64,000 nt of DNA from Mytilus californianus (GCF_021869535.1 NW_026262734.1:114467588-114531587), one strand, 5' to 3'; shown: positions 27,301-42,300, counted from the stretch's first letter. Notes: generated from the letters alone by a model not told the origin. Translations and numbers: made by a program.

Positions 27301-30300
27301 GTAAACAATGGAGCAGAGGGCTATATCATAACATTTTCTCAAATAGGCCATTCAAAGATAAGAAAAGTTCAACTGTATTATTCCGGTCTACTTCAATCAA
27401 ATATTTGTATTAACATATGACATTTTCAGTCTTAATAATCTGTTGTGACTTTTTTTGTACCTAAAAACGTCATGTTAGAGTCCAAAAAAATTCAAATATT
27501 TTCTTGTTGTAAAGCTGGTTTAGTTTAGACATTCGAATTATCAATCTACAAACGAAAACTCTTCATATGTTTATAAGACATTAGCCTGTGATATATAGAT
27601 ATTTTTTAATTTAATCTTACATATTTGCAAAAAGGCTTCAATCTTTTTGAACAATGTGCAAATTGTAAAAGTGCAAACATTGTCATAATATTACGATAGG
27701 ATTCAAAACTCCAAACTAATTGCGTTTTTTTACAAATTTTATAATATTATTTCAGTTGTTTTTTGCCTAAAATCTATGTGTAACATGGCCATTTTATGTC
27801 AAATATGTCAGCTAAACATTTCAATGTTACGAAACACTCAAGAGAATATGTGCAAAGATGGATGAAATCAACATAATTTTGAATGGCTTGAGTAGTTGGG
27901 TAATTTTGCTATTTCCATGGATTAATTAATGTTTCTTATCATACCTCCTCCTTTTACGAACAGATGTAGGTATAATACAAGGGTTTTAGTATCTTAAGTA
28001 TACATATTCACACCTGATTTTTTTCAGTTGGATCCATATTTGTTCTCTCTAACAACAGTTTGACTATTTCGAGATTTCCTCTACGAGCACCCGAGTGTAG
28101 TGCGGTGTCACCATACTAAATATAGAAAGGTTGCAGTGTTCAGAGTACTAACATAAAATTAACAATGCACGCATAGAAGTCACATTTTGAAATTAAACAA
28201 CAAATTGTTGATTTTGCATACATTGTTGCTTCTGCAATTAAACACATTAGTTTCCTAAAAAAGACAATAACAATTTGTGATTTGAGATACGGCATTTTGA
28301 AAAAAAATCATGTTCGGAAAACATATCTTAAACTGTGAGCCAAATCAAATAGGAGAGGACAACAATTCACTATTTTAAACCGAATATGGATTTGATATAT
28401 CAGTAGAAAAAATAAATATTGATAAACATAGATGTTTGGTTCCAAATAACAACACATGTATACTAGTATATATTATACTTGAATGAAATATCCAGGCTAA
28501 TCCTGCTTTTTGACAGGGTATATGAACCAATATATCCTGTGAACAAAAACAAATATCAGAATAGTAAATAATATTAAAATCAGGACAACAGTATAATATA
28601 ATTGTTATTTTGGATTCAGAGGGGATATGAGCTCATATTCCTTGTCATAAGCCTACAACCCCTTTTGCTCGACGGCTCAGAAGATATAAATCACATAAAG
28701 GGAATATGAGCCCATACCCCCTGTGAAGATACCGAATTACATGAAAAGACATCCTTCAGTTTTCATTTTTATGAAAGTCATAGTTTTGTGGGTACAATAT
28801 GCCATTTTAATTATTCTTTGACTCATCTGGTCATTGTTTTCACGCTAGTTAAAGTAAAGTACAAACGATGGCAATGGCATAACTTAATTGTGTTTATTCA
28901 TGTTAAAAAATGACAGAAATAGACCGGACAGCCTGATCTGTACATGTAAACATTCTTTTGATTTCCTACGAAAGTATAAGCAACAGTGGTTTACCGATTT
29001 TCAACTCTCATCTATCGATTAACATGACACGTCAAGGTAATACACTACAACCGTGAAAATCGAACGAACTCCAAAAGGAAGGAAACCGGGTGCGTCGGCA
29101 GGGTATCCTATCCTGCTATGAATACATCACCCGCCATGCAAATCAATTCATCAAAGATATCAGGCTCATATTTATATACGCCAAACACGCGTTTCGTATT
29201 CAAGATTCTTCAGTGAGGCTTAAATAAAAATAATGAAGTATGAATTTGAAGATCACTGAGCACCCAAAATGCCGAAAAGTTCTGCCAACAAAAGAGCTAA
29301 GGAAATATTTTCCTTGTGTATGAAATCCTTTGTATTTCGCACAATGCAAAGTTTTGTGAACAGCTATTTTATAAATGTAATAATTTTTTTGACAATTAAC
29401 AAACACTCAGTCCATATGTTGCAATTTAGTAGAAGACATACTCTGTAGATTAAACTACTATTCTAGTATCTAAAGATATAAGACTGCGCAAACATGTCGC
29501 ACATACTTCACTTCTTACCATATTTTTTTCAGTTGGATCTACAACTGTTCTATCTAATATCAATTTGACTACTTCGGGATTTTTTCCAAAAATAGCTGAC
29601 TGTAAAATAGTGTCACCGTTCTGAAATACAAAGGGTAAATTATTCATAACATTTACATTAAGCTTAACAATGTATGCACACCTTATAAATTGTGATAAAG
29701 AACGGGAAATCAAACATACATTCGTGCTGCTTCATATGCTAAATAAAAAAGTTAAGCTTCGCAATTGTGTGGAGCATAACATAACAATAAGAAAGGTCTA
29801 ACACATTAGAAGAGACAGATGACATAAGATGATAAACAACTTTATTGAGATTGCAATAAGAAATGTGTTTTTATTAACATACAGTGCCAATAATTGTAAA
29901 AAACATCCACACTAGGAACAGTAATTGGTTTCATTTGACAATTCCCATTAGCATTGAATTTGTGATTCCATGCAGAACTATACATTGATTTGTGTTCAAT
30001 GCCTATGTGTTAGCCTAAATGTTGATTATGAGCTTACATAATTTATATATCTGAAATCACAGAATTGAATATATATTCATTCATATGGTATCCAAAATAA
30101 GTTTTAAGATATTTTTTTTAAATCATGCTACTGACTACTGATATATGTTATATGCCATCGATGGTTGACAGATTATTACAAGCTTGCATACCGTTTTATG
30201 TTCTATTACCTTGTGACAGGTTAATATAAATATGGGGATGCTACAATTACTGTTTAAGATATCAACTCTCCAAGTTTTTAATTTCGATCTGTTAATTAAA

Positions 30301-33300
30301 ATCAAATTTAGAAGAGTCGATATTGATGAGTTTGTTTCAATGTTATCATACCCGTTTTAGAAGTCCTTTGTTTTATTTATAAATGCACATACCGCTAGTA
30401 TTTGATTTTTAGTCATTTTGGACTACAATTCATCTAAAAAGTCTGAACAATAAATTATCAAGTCATATTTAGTCTTGTAGTCGTATCTAAAGTGGTAAAT
30501 TCAACACTGTTAAGACAATTCGCTTGCAGTCAATTCAGTCAAGAGCGATTCAAACATATTACAAAATTAATTGTATTGGCCGTTTATGATTGGAACACTA
30601 CAGCTATGTAAACATCAATCTTTATTTTTTTTCATATACATTGCCATGGCAACAGTCCAGACAACATGGTATTGCATTTATAGGTGGAAGAAGTAACATT
30701 TAAAAATTAGGGAAAGTAAAAGTACTATGTAAATAACATTAATCAAAAAACACAATAACAAGGTACTTTGTTGAAATACAACACACTAACTTATCAAATG
30801 AATGTAAATAAATGTAGTTTATAATTAGTTTCCATAGCAATCGTTTATGAATATGTAAATAAAGGCAATAGTAGTATACCGTTGTTCAATAGTCATCAAT
30901 CGATTTAACTGAAACAAATCCGGGTCACAAACCAAATCTGAGGAAAACACATCAACTATAAGAGAAAACAAAACGGAACAACAGAAACACTGAACTGCTT
31001 CAAAAAACAAACGCCAACATACATAGAAACGGACTATGTGATAATAACTGCCATATTCCTGACTTGGTACAGGACATTTTAAGAACAAATGGTGGGTTGA
31101 ACCTGGTTGTATGGCTAGCCAAACCTCCCGCTTATATGACATTGTTAAAAATATCGCTGAAATGACAACATTACGTGACAGGAATAAAATGTGTATATGA
31201 ATAAAAATAGAAAATTTTACTTTGTGTTGGTGTTTATCTCCAAATAGTGACATCAAGTTCAAAAATTATAATACATTTTGAAATACGACTGATTAGATTT
31301 TGTTTTCAGTAATGTATTCAAAAAAGTGCTGATTGACAAAAATAGAGATTGCCATACATACGAACAGTCAAACATCTTTGACTCGATAAGCCAATGTCTT
31401 CTATTAAATTACTATTCCTGACATACCTCCATGACAAATGTTATGTTGTTGACGCAGATAAAACCCCTTACAACTGTAATTTACATAACATAAGCTGCAT
31501 GATAAAGGAATCATGTATTGGCAATTGACTTAGAAACTCAACCTAGCTTCCAACGACATTTACAAAAAGATGACATCGAGAAGTCATAGATTTTTCTATG
31601 TTCTTTGGGAATGTTAACCAAAGAAAAAACCTGGACCGAATACCTACATACAAATGTCTCTTTTAAAACAACGTCAAGCGTCTCGTGTACAGAGTTAAAA
31701 GCCTTGTATATTTGTTTTATATTTCTAGGTGTGCCAAATACGTACAACAATAAACCTCGTTTCAAACTATTCACATCAATTTATTAGCAATTAAAGCCGG
31801 GATTACGCGTTACTGTGAAACTACCTAATATATTGGCGGTGTGAACCAGATGTTGACCCTAACAAATTCGGTACATACAATATTGGTCTCTTCCCTCTTG
31901 CAATAGAATAAAACATTTGTCATTATTTCTGGTAAAAAATCGGTACATAAGTTAAATGAACAAAGTTAACAAAGAATCAGAGTATATACAAGGACAATAG
32001 TTTTGGACTTTAACTGTACTTAACCCAAAATGGTCACTAATTTGTTAGACAAGATGAGAAAACGTAAGGTTGGTAGCTCTACAAGACAGGAAACAGAACT
32101 ATATATTTTTATTTATCCGTCACCATACAAAATGGGTATGATATTAACTGTTTTTTTCGTTTAAATTCTAAATAGTTACAATTGTATTGAGAATGTATCG
32201 AGACAGGATTAAGGAATTGTAAATTCTTAACTTTCTTTATATTTTGTTTAGGAATGATGATATGAGGTATGATTGACAATGAGGAACTATCAACTAGAAA
32301 CTAATTTAGGCTTTTACATAATGAACATAAACCATATCTGAAAATAATCTTTAAAAGGCCCATGAACTGACAAACGTTAAAGCAATTAACAAATGAAAAG
32401 CAATTGTATGATTTGATGTATGTATATGCAAATAATCAAATATTAAATATAATTGTATTTAACTTTTATAGAAGATTACACTGTAATTATTTAAAGTCAT
32501 ATGACACTTCACAAACAAAACAAAGTTAAATATGTTTTATATACTTAAATTGCTAAGTTTTACTATAAAACAAGTGCATGACGTGTACGTGAACTTTCTT
32601 CTAAATATAATCCTTTATATTATCAAAATCTATATAAATGTACTGCTATTGAATTATTGTCTTCTAGTACACTAATTCGCAAATATTTTCCCGTATGCAG
32701 TGACCTTAACTACGAGATCTCTCGTTAAAACTGCGGCCACCGCACAGCGCAAGTGTAAAGGGAAACACATATATGAAATAATGTAAACAAAAGTGCATTG
32801 GAAGGTAAAAGATAAGAATTTATTCTTACAGAACAAATTTAATACACCAAATCAATTAACAACTTTTAAGAACAAAAAATAGAAACGAATGGAAAATATA
32901 TATAAAAAAAATCATGACTCTATCAATTTACTTATGTTTCATGTGCTTCACGTGCTCTGTGTTGATTGTTTTTTAATGTCACGATCCGGTAAATGTTGGC
33001 AAAACTAAAATGTTAGTTAGCTTGCGATCAACAATCACTTAATGAAATAATATTTGTCGATAATACGTTTTAGATTCGTAATGAATGTAAGAAACTTGCA
33101 TACAGGACTTAGTTTAGTGTATATGTATGCATTGGTTTGATAATTTTGATAACATTATATTTACAAAAAAACTCGTTTCAAATGCCTTTAAATTACAAAA
33201 AAACCTGGAAACATTTAAATCATCATTGCTACCTTGACAACAATGCCAGGATAAATAATAAACTATACAAGGAACGTTAGTCCTTCCAATACAATAATTA

Positions 33301-36300
33301 TTAATAAAAAAAAAAACAACAGAAGGGCTTGTTTTAAGATAAGAGGACAATTGTTTGAGATCATCCCTGCAGTCTATTCAAAAATTATTTGACACTTAAG
33401 TTGTCCCAATCACTCTTTATGGAAGTTCCGATCCCTTCGTACATCTATATTGACAATGTATAACAGACATTGCAGAATCACAGTAAAGAATAACAAAAGT
33501 ATACAAACAGATCTCATCTGCACTTACAAATGCAACTGTCAGCTAAAGAATGTCCTAATCATTTAATTTTACTGATGCATTGGTTTATAAAATATATAAA
33601 AATGTAGGGTAAACCTGTGAACGGATCAACATTGTTAAAAACTGAGTAAACACATTCCGATTTGGCCATCTAAAATTGGATTCCAATAATATGAAATTTT
33701 ATATTACTACTGTTCAACAAATGATCATTGATTAGGCTCAACAACAATTGTTCAATCTTATACGTGAAATGATGAATTTCTTTCATTATATTCATTAAGG
33801 TAGAAACCGGTTTTTGAGCTTTTGACTTTGCCATTTGCTTAGAGACTTTCCGTTTAAATTTTCCTTGGAGTTCGGAATTTTTTTATTTTAATTTTTAACA
33901 CATTAACTGAAGCAAAGACCGTAAAAGAAAATCAATAATTGTCGTTGACGATTGAATCATCATTCCATCTTTAAAAAGCAACTTGATCACGTATACCTTT
34001 AAAATATTTAATCGTCCATACCTTATTCTTTTGATTTGGATCTATTTTATATGATTCCAATAACAATTTCACCATTTCGAGCTCTCCTCTTCCAGCAGCT
34101 TTGTGTAAAACAGTATTCCCATCCTGACATATAAAGGTTGGAATTTTCACATTACTTATATGCAACATGTAAAAATGCACTAACCGTACATATATCTTGT
34201 TAACTGTAATAATCAATTAACAGGTAGGGAACAGATCCATAAAAAATATTCGCACATGGTAGGAAGTTATACAATGTATTTGTACAAGCGTGGAAGCAGA
34301 GATATGGTCGCCGAGCTATTCTCCTGTTTCGTAGCCAGTACAAATACATTTTATTCTTTTCAATAATGCACACATGTTGTTTTTATCCTGCAAAAAAGCA
34401 CTCACGATCAACTGTATAGTTGTATTCCCTTTTCAGCCGTTGGATATGTTTCTAAATGAAATCAGCATGACTTAAAGCGTACCGCGATGAGGACCCCGAA
34501 TTTTAACTGTATTTGTTTATAGGAAGGTTAGTTTCAGGATAAATTGATAACGTATAATGTTATACAAACGTTTGTATTATGTCAGTAAGGTATGCACGTT
34601 ATGTTGGCATTATTTTTTGGAAATTAAATTTGATGATTGTCTGAACCATATACGATTACTAAACCTGCTTCGAATTCTTAATTTTTTTTTTTTTATTTTT
34701 CATTTTTAAGACCACCTTTGTCCACCTTAAGCAACTGAGTTTAAAAGGTCCAGACATTGTGGACGCCTTTGCATTCTGCTTGTTTACATTGCGTCTTTTT
34801 TCGAGTGCAGTTTAAGGTTTACTTGAATGGTGGGAACACATGTTGATACGTGGACATTGATTTTGATATTTGTCTTGTTCAATTAAGCAATGGTTGAAAA
34901 TCCTATCAAGTAACGTATAGCGGGTAATTTTTGCAAAGTGATAATTTTTCGATTATTTTGGCGGATAAATAGAAATGGCGAAAATAAATTCCACGCAAAT
35001 GTATGCATATGTTGGGTACTTTCTAATAGGTAATTCTACACCCTTTTTAATTAGTGTCAAATAATATAAGAGTGATAGGTACTCTTTATAATTTAAGAAC
35101 TTAATCAGTACATCAAAGGTCTGGTCAATTATGTAAATAATCATCCGTAACATTTACAAGAAGTTTGTACACCTGTGACAACTATCTTAGTTACGGTATT
35201 CTATTAATTAACTCCATTTTTTTTCTAAAGTTCAAAACAACTGTTTACCTCAAATATTGTTTTTCATTAACGATATGTAATTCTTTTTACTATTCAAATT
35301 ATTTTTCTTCTAATTACTTTCTTGTATATACAAAAATACCCAAGTTTAACTGTTTTTATCCTGTCAGTTTTGACAACTTTGTAACTGCACTAATTTCAGT
35401 TTCGGCCAAAATATTTAATAGGGTATTAAGAATCCGCCAAAATAAAAAGCACCAAAATTTTTCGTATACTCTGTTGCTCCTAAATCGCGAAATTTCACAC
35501 CCAGGAAAAAAAAACCGCATTACGGTAATATATTTCATACCTTATATACTCTTGATGGATCTATAGTTGTTTTTTCTAGTAACAATTTACATAGTTTGAA
35601 TCGCTCTTCTTCAGCAGCTAGGTCAAATGCAGTGTTACCGTCCTTAAATAGAAATGTTACAATGTTCAGAGAACTAATAGAAAAGCACAAATTGTACGAA
35701 TCGTAATCAAATGATATTGTAGACCACACATTATTGTTATATAATTTTTTAAAAGAAAAGCAAATAAAACAATAATTTAATTAAGAATAGTTGATACAAT
35801 TTAAAAAAAAAACAGCAGTTTAATTAAATCATGAAGTCTTGTTAAGTCAATAATGGATGATCTATCAAGTCTACCAAATTAAACAAGAAGAGAAACCGTT
35901 GGGAATGTTTTGTAAAAAGGACTAGTAATTCAAGAGTGGGTTATATCAATGCATGGCACACAATCATTACACTCGCTTGATAACCAAAGTTAAGATTGGT
36001 GATATCATATATTGTTTAAGGGAAAAACACTATGTTATGATACTTTATATGTTGGATCAATTAGAAGAACTAATGTATAGCAATATTAAAGATAACTAGG
36101 TTTAAACGGACCATTATAGAACTTGACGTCTACCTTGTTAATAAAAGTGAGATATAAAGAGGTTAATTGTCAGTCATGACATTATGTTCTTGTAGCTAGC
36201 AATCCCCTTCACCACTCAGAATATGTAGAGTTGGAATAAAATATATATAAGAAGATGTGGTATGAGTACCTATGAGACAACTCTCCATCCAAGTCAAAAT

Positions 36301-39300
36301 TTATAAAAGTAAACCATTATAGGTCAAAATACGGTCTTCAACACGGAGCCTTGGCTCACACCGAACAGCAAGCTATAAAGGGCCCCAAAAATTACTAGTG
36401 TAAAACCATTCAAACGGGAAAACCAACAGTCTAATCTATATAAAAAACGAGAAACGAGAAAAACTGTTGAACCAAATCAACAAACGACAACTACTGAACA
36501 TCAGATTCCTGACTTAGGATAGGTGCAAACAATTGCAGCGTGTTTAAACGTTTTAATGGTACCAAACCTTTACCCTTATCTGCAACAATAGTGTAACATC
36601 ACAACATAGAAAGACACACTATAAAATATCAACTGAAATGGTTTAACTCAATTAAACGACATATGAACACCAGTGAACATACACTGAACAAATAAATTTG
36701 ATCTATGATACAATGTAAATACAAAATAAATAAGCAAAGGGAATAATAATAAAAGTAACATGTTATACCGCTGTGAAATGTTAAATAATTTAAGAAAAAC
36801 AATATGTCCGAACAAAAATATCAGCCATTTACAATTTAAGAAAAACAATATGCTCGAACAAAAATATCAGCCATTTGCAATTACTTTAAACACAGGTAAA
36901 TGAAAATAATTTTGTTGTTAGGTATACGTGTATAGTTCAACTAGAGAAAGGAAATATTTTTACAAAGTAAATAATTTTGATGTTCATAGTACGAAGTGAA
37001 AATATATAGTAATACCAAATACTTATCAAAGCTGATAAAACCATACATAAGGAACATGACAGTATGATCCAACGTTTTTTTGCGATACTTGCTTCCAATG
37101 AATTCAAAATATACCGTGTAATTAAATATATTGTCACGACCAATTGTTGAATGTATAAATTGGTAGATTTCAAGCCGATAAGGATATAAAAAGACTGCAA
37201 CCAATTGATTATATACTTGCATTATATTAGATTCAAAAATGACAAATAGTAAGTAATTAGGTTATCATTGAAAGATTGCAAACAGAGAGTCTGTATTCCT
37301 ATGTCAATGCATCTCTTCTCTTACAGAGTTGGTTCTGTACTTGTTCTGTACTTGTTCGAGGTAAATCACATACAAACATTTTATTCTAAATTATTACATA
37401 ACATATTACTAGTAACTAACGACTGTGCAAAACTTACCGCTTAAATGACCGACGGTAATCACAGGTGCTCCAGAAAGTACATGAATAAGTTCATTTTCTT
37501 TCTTTTTTTTTTTATTGTGTTATATAACTTCGTTTAACCTTTGACATCCGATTAACGTAAGAAAGATTGATCAAGTTGTTATTGAAAGTTTTTCTTGATG
37601 TTAATGGTTGTCGTTGACAATTTAATCATCATACCATCTTAAACAAACCAAGTTGATCCAGTTTACCCTTGAAAAACCTAAATACCTTATTCTTTTGATT
37701 TGGATCTTTTTTTGATGATTCCAATAACAATTTCACCACTTCGAGTTCTCCTCTTCCAACAGCTTTGTGCAAAACAGTATTCCCATTCTGACATATAAAG
37801 TTTGGAATTTTCACACTACTTATGCAATCGTGTAAAAATGCACTAACCGTACATATATTCTGTTAACTATTATAATCAATTTACAGGTAGGGAACAGATC
37901 CCTAAACAATATTTGCACATGGTAGGAAGTTATACAATGCATGTGTGCAAGTCAAAGAAACAGATAAGTGGTCGCCAACTTTTCTCCTGTTTCGTAGCCA
38001 GTACAAATACATTTTACATTTTTCCGCAATGTACACATAATGTTTTTATCCTACAATTTAATATTCATGTTTAAACGTATAGTGTTCTTGTTCTTTTTAA
38101 CCGTTGGATATGTTTCTTAATGACTTAATGCGGACCGCGATGAGGAAATGGTAATTTCTATATATCGGAAGCAGAATACCAGTAGACTATACAATTCTAC
38201 TATACGCTTAACGCTTCGTGTTATCTGTCAACTGTATGTGTATATTATAAAGGTCGGTTACAGGATAAATTGATAAAGTACAATCGTATACAAACGTTTG
38301 CATTATTTTAGATGTTCACGTTATGTTAGCCTTATTTTGTGGACATTACATTTGATGGTTGTTTGAACCGATTTACGATGACTATACCTGCTTCGAATTT
38401 GTAGTTTTGTTTTATTCAAAAGACCTCCTCCTTTGCCCATCTTAAGCAACCGAGATTAAAAGGCATTTTGCTTGGTCACTGTGCGTCTTTTTTCGAGTGA
38501 GGTTCAATGTTTAATTTTTAACCTGTGGGAACAATTGGAAAAGGACAAGTTTTTAAAAAGTAGGTTGTATCAATGCAAGGCACAACCAACACTTAATAAT
38601 AGATAAAATAAATTATATGCGATTAAATACAATTATTTGTATCATATACATTACATGTATACGTTATGCCGTCAACATTTTATTTGTGAATATCAAATTT
38701 TGATTCCACCTGACTCGAATTTTCAATTGAAACTTAACTTTTCTTCATAACGCCACTATTTGTCAACAACTCTTGAGTTTGAAAGGATCAAATAATGTGG
38801 ATGACTGTACATACTTTGTCTGTTTCCCTTTAAAGTATATTTGTAAGGTTGGTACATATATGAAGAATAAGGTTGACGGTTGTTAAAGCCGACTAAGCAA
38901 CGGTTGAAAATCCACTAAAGTAGTACATTCCATACCTTATATACTCTTTTTGGATCTATAGTTGTTCTTTCTAATAACAATTTGACTATTTTGAATCGTT
39001 CATGTTTTGCAGCTATGTCAAATGGAGTGTATCCATCCTAAAAAAAAAATGCAATACGATGTTCAGAGAACTAACAGAAAACGCAAGAACATGCACGAAT
39101 CTTATTCAAATAATATTGTAGGTCATAATTTATTTCAATATTTCAATGAGTATAATAAATGAAATTCAAATTAGAATCACTTTTATATATGAAGTCTTGT
39201 TCAATCAGTAATGCTTAATGCATCCAAAACTATTGAAAAATAAGAAGATAGGCCGAAGGGATTTTGAAATGGAGTTGAAAAAAATAGGGTGTAGCAAAGC

Positions 39301-42300
39301 AGAGCACACAATCTCTACACACGCGTGATAACCAAAACCAAATAATTCTAGAATTATATTTTTGCCAAAAACATATGTGTTTCGATACGTCATATGAAAT
39401 GCATAAGAATAACCAATGATTTTAAGAATAAAGAAATGCAAGACATAAACAAACCAGATGTAAAGTTGACATCTACCCTTTTAAAAAATTGAGAAATACA
39501 GAGGTTACTTGGCTAATCCAAAGTTTTTGCAAGATTGACGTTTAAGTGAAACTCAAGATGTCATTTAATAAAATGTCGTCTTACTATAGCTGGTCGGATG
39601 TAAATAGATATAAAGGCGTCTAGCCGCAAAGAGTCTCAAAATATTGTAGCCCAATATTTCTGTAATGATATTATATTAATTTGAATGAAATTGACAAACG
39701 TCGAATAAAGTGTGTCTAAATCCTTATCATGCATTGGATAAAATGCATCTGTGCAAATGAACAACTCGAAAAAAAAAACATGAAAAGGACTATTAACTAA
39801 ATAACGCTTTTTAGTTACTTAAAAATTACCCTTTCACAGAGTGTAAATGGGATGAAGATATTTGTGTTGGAGCATTCTATTGAAATTATTTAGTACACCT
39901 TTTCCCTTTGAGTATTTAGGTATGTTGCCGATTAAACAAACGTTATGAATCCTGGTGAGAACAACATTCCGTACCTTATTCACTTTATTTGGATCTATAT
40001 CTGTTATTCCTAATAACAACTGTACTATAGCGAGGTGTCCATCTTTAACAGCACAGTGTAAGGGAGTGTTACCGTACTGAAATAGAAAAGTTGACATTGT
40101 CATAGTATTTATACAAAAGTATAGAAATGAACGATTTTGAAGAAATAATTTGATAATGAAAAAATATTCACTCTTAGCTAACACTGTGTACAGCATACTG
40201 AGTTTCTCTTTGGATTTGGATTTTTCGCACTGGATAAGTAAGTATATAGTATGTGCACGTATGCACGTTGCGGTTGTTTTCAATATTTTCCGGATTGCAT
40301 TCTACCAGATTTTTACAAACTCAATTTCCTTTATTGAAAAAATACATCCTTATAGTTTTTAATCAACAAAATCAGGTTCGCAAAAATGTATTGATAAAAT
40401 GCGTAGGACTAGAAAGGTGTTTCAGTATCTTGCGAAATAAATTTATTGGCAACATTGTGTTGACATTGATTTGAATGGTTGTCAGAGATGATTTAACAAA
40501 GTTTGACAGTCCTGTTAAAAACTGCGTTCTTTACCCGATTGCTTTCCTTACCGCTAAGTAAGTTTATCGGTTTAAAGTTTATATATATTGTCTCTTGAAA
40601 CTGTAAATTTTCATTAAGTTGATAACGTGTGTAAATAAAACATGCTCATGGTGAGGTGTTTTTGACTCTCGTCTAAATCGACAAAGAGTGTCAGTTTCCC
40701 AGCCGAAGGTCGATGGTTATTCTCTTACGCCGTTCCTCAATGTATATAGTTCGTTTGATTATATTCTTAATCTGGTTATGTGTTCTAGTTTAGGAGGATT
40801 ATTCATTTCTAACCTTATAAGAGATTGTTAGAACTTTAAACATCGTATCATCGTTACCTTTCCCTTTCTTACACGTATCTCGAACTGAATTGCAAGGTCA
40901 TCCCAGTATTGGAGAACATTCTAAGGACAAACAACATCTTGGATACAATTCGTGGCTAACCACAGAATGAGTTAATTTTATGACATTGTATCTGAAGCCT
41001 TTAAATTGCTCTTCATATAATTGAACCTTTTCACCGTGAAATACTGGAAATTTAACCGTTTTTGAAAGAACAACATGTTCTCGCATTCAACGGACTGTGC
41101 TATCAATTATATTTGACGTTTCGTTCATCTTAACATTTATTCTACACATTGTAAATTCGTATTTAATTTTGTATTTCAGCTTTTAACCATATGTCAGATG
41201 AGTTCATTATTAAAGTATCAACACCTGATAGTCTTTTCTGCTTGAGCCCAATCGTCGGTTATACTAGATGGTCAGGCCATTACAGTGGTTTTTACTCCAG
41301 CCCCATCCGCCTAATGAAATTGGTCGCAATGATAAAGCCAATGTCACTGAACGTGGCGTTAAAAACCAACAAACAAAAATATCAAGTCAGGGACCTGTAA
41401 TTCAGTGGTTATCGTTGGTTTATGTTTGTCATATGTTTTTCGTAAATTGTTTTGTGATAAATTAGGCCGTTAGTTTTTCTCAATGGAATCGTTTCACCGT
41501 TATGGAATAACCGTTTCACAGATGATATCGGATATGTTCCTTGTGTCGTAACTACAATACCCTCCCTTTTCACGAATGTGACTTACCGAATTAGACTATT
41601 TACCGGATTTGTAATAACATAAGCAACACGACGGGTGCCACATGTGGAGCAGGATCTGCTTACCCTTTCGGAGCACCTTAGATCACCCCCAGTTTTTGGT
41701 GGGGTTCGTGTTGCATAGTCTTTGGTTTTCTATGTTGTGTCATCTGTACTATTCTTAGTCTGTTTGTCTTTTTTTTTTTGGTCATGGCGTTGTCAGTTTG
41801 TTTTCTATGAGTTTGACTGTCCCCCTGGTATCTTTCGTCCCTCTTTTTCAATTATTTCATGTCGGGGCCTTGTATAGCCGACTACAGGGTATGTGTTTTT
41901 CTCATTGTTGATGGCCGTACGGTTGCCTATAATTGTTAGCATCCACTTCATTTGAACGTTGGTGGATAGTTGTCCCGTTTCCAATCATACCACATCTCAT
42001 TATGTTAACAATACCTTGTTTATACTAATATTATAATTGATGATATCACTACGGGCAGACGTCAAGACAGAGGTATCAGTGAAGCCAATACAAATAGTAG
42101 ATACATGAATTATCAATCGGATTTAGATGGTTACATTCATGTTACTATAAGTGAAACAACCATTATTTAAAATGAGTAATGATACAATATATGAGTCAGA
42201 TGGTTTGTCAACAGACCTTTTATTTTTCTATTAAATGTTTTGGAAAGATTTTAAATCTTTCGGGTTTTTTTTTTAAATATTAAACAGACGAAGCAAATTA

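Larger units (their letters stand above)
23430..27850. repeat. Degenerate long-period repeat region
   Basis: Related blocks recur: TTTATAATCTGTTGCAATGC-like, TTTTTGGCTAATTTGATGT-like, TTTAGGTATCAAAACT and ATGCCGGTCTAAATCGGC-like. They appear near 23.70, 24.53, 25.93, 26.30 and 27.43 kb, with CGGTCTAAATCGGCTAAATA at about 24.1 kb and a close variant at 27.2 kb. Copies are diverged and unevenly spaced. It spans the cap exon without disturbing it. Confidence 0.55.
29621..34021 (-). other. Intron between ankyrin exons 6 and 7
   Basis: About 4.4 kb. R5 copy 2 lies at 30,855-31,225 and an R7 fragment at 33,815-33,885. Open frames near 31.5-31.8 kb on both strands lack any domain. No ankyrin exon was found here. 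Confidence 0.5.
33960..35650 (-). repeat. Duplicated two-exon block, copy A
   Basis: Contains ankyrin exons 6 and 5 and shares intron sequence with 37,610-39,130. Shared blocks include GTAAAAATGCACTAACCGTA, CAGGTAGGGAACAGATCC and TTCTCCTGTTTCGTAGCCAG. The exon-6 and exon-4 ends are 3,664 bp apart, and those of exons 5 and 3 are 3,395 bp apart. Confidence 0.85.
35643..37685 (-). other. Intron between ankyrin exons 4 and 5
   Basis: About 2 kb between the two duplicated blocks. It holds an R4 copy (36,245-36,745) and a local ~46-bp direct duplication (36,790-36,882). No exon was seen. Confidence 0.6.
37610..39130 (-). repeat. Duplicated two-exon block, copy B
   Basis: Contains ankyrin exons 4 and 3, paralogues of exons 6 and 5 in the same order. 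Intron blocks TGTAAAAATGCACTAACCGT, GGTAGGGAACAGATCCCTAA and CGTAGCCAGTACAAATACAT match copy A closely, so the duplication covers exon plus intron and is fairly recent. Confidence 0.85.

Noticed and set aside
30825-31262. 145-codon minus-strand open frame
   Set aside because: It lies wholly within dispersed repeat R5 and is not conserved as a frame in the other R5 copy.
35165-35566. 133-codon plus-strand open frame
   Set aside because: It has AT-rich low-complexity composition, partly overlaps the complement of ankyrin exon 5, and has no domain.
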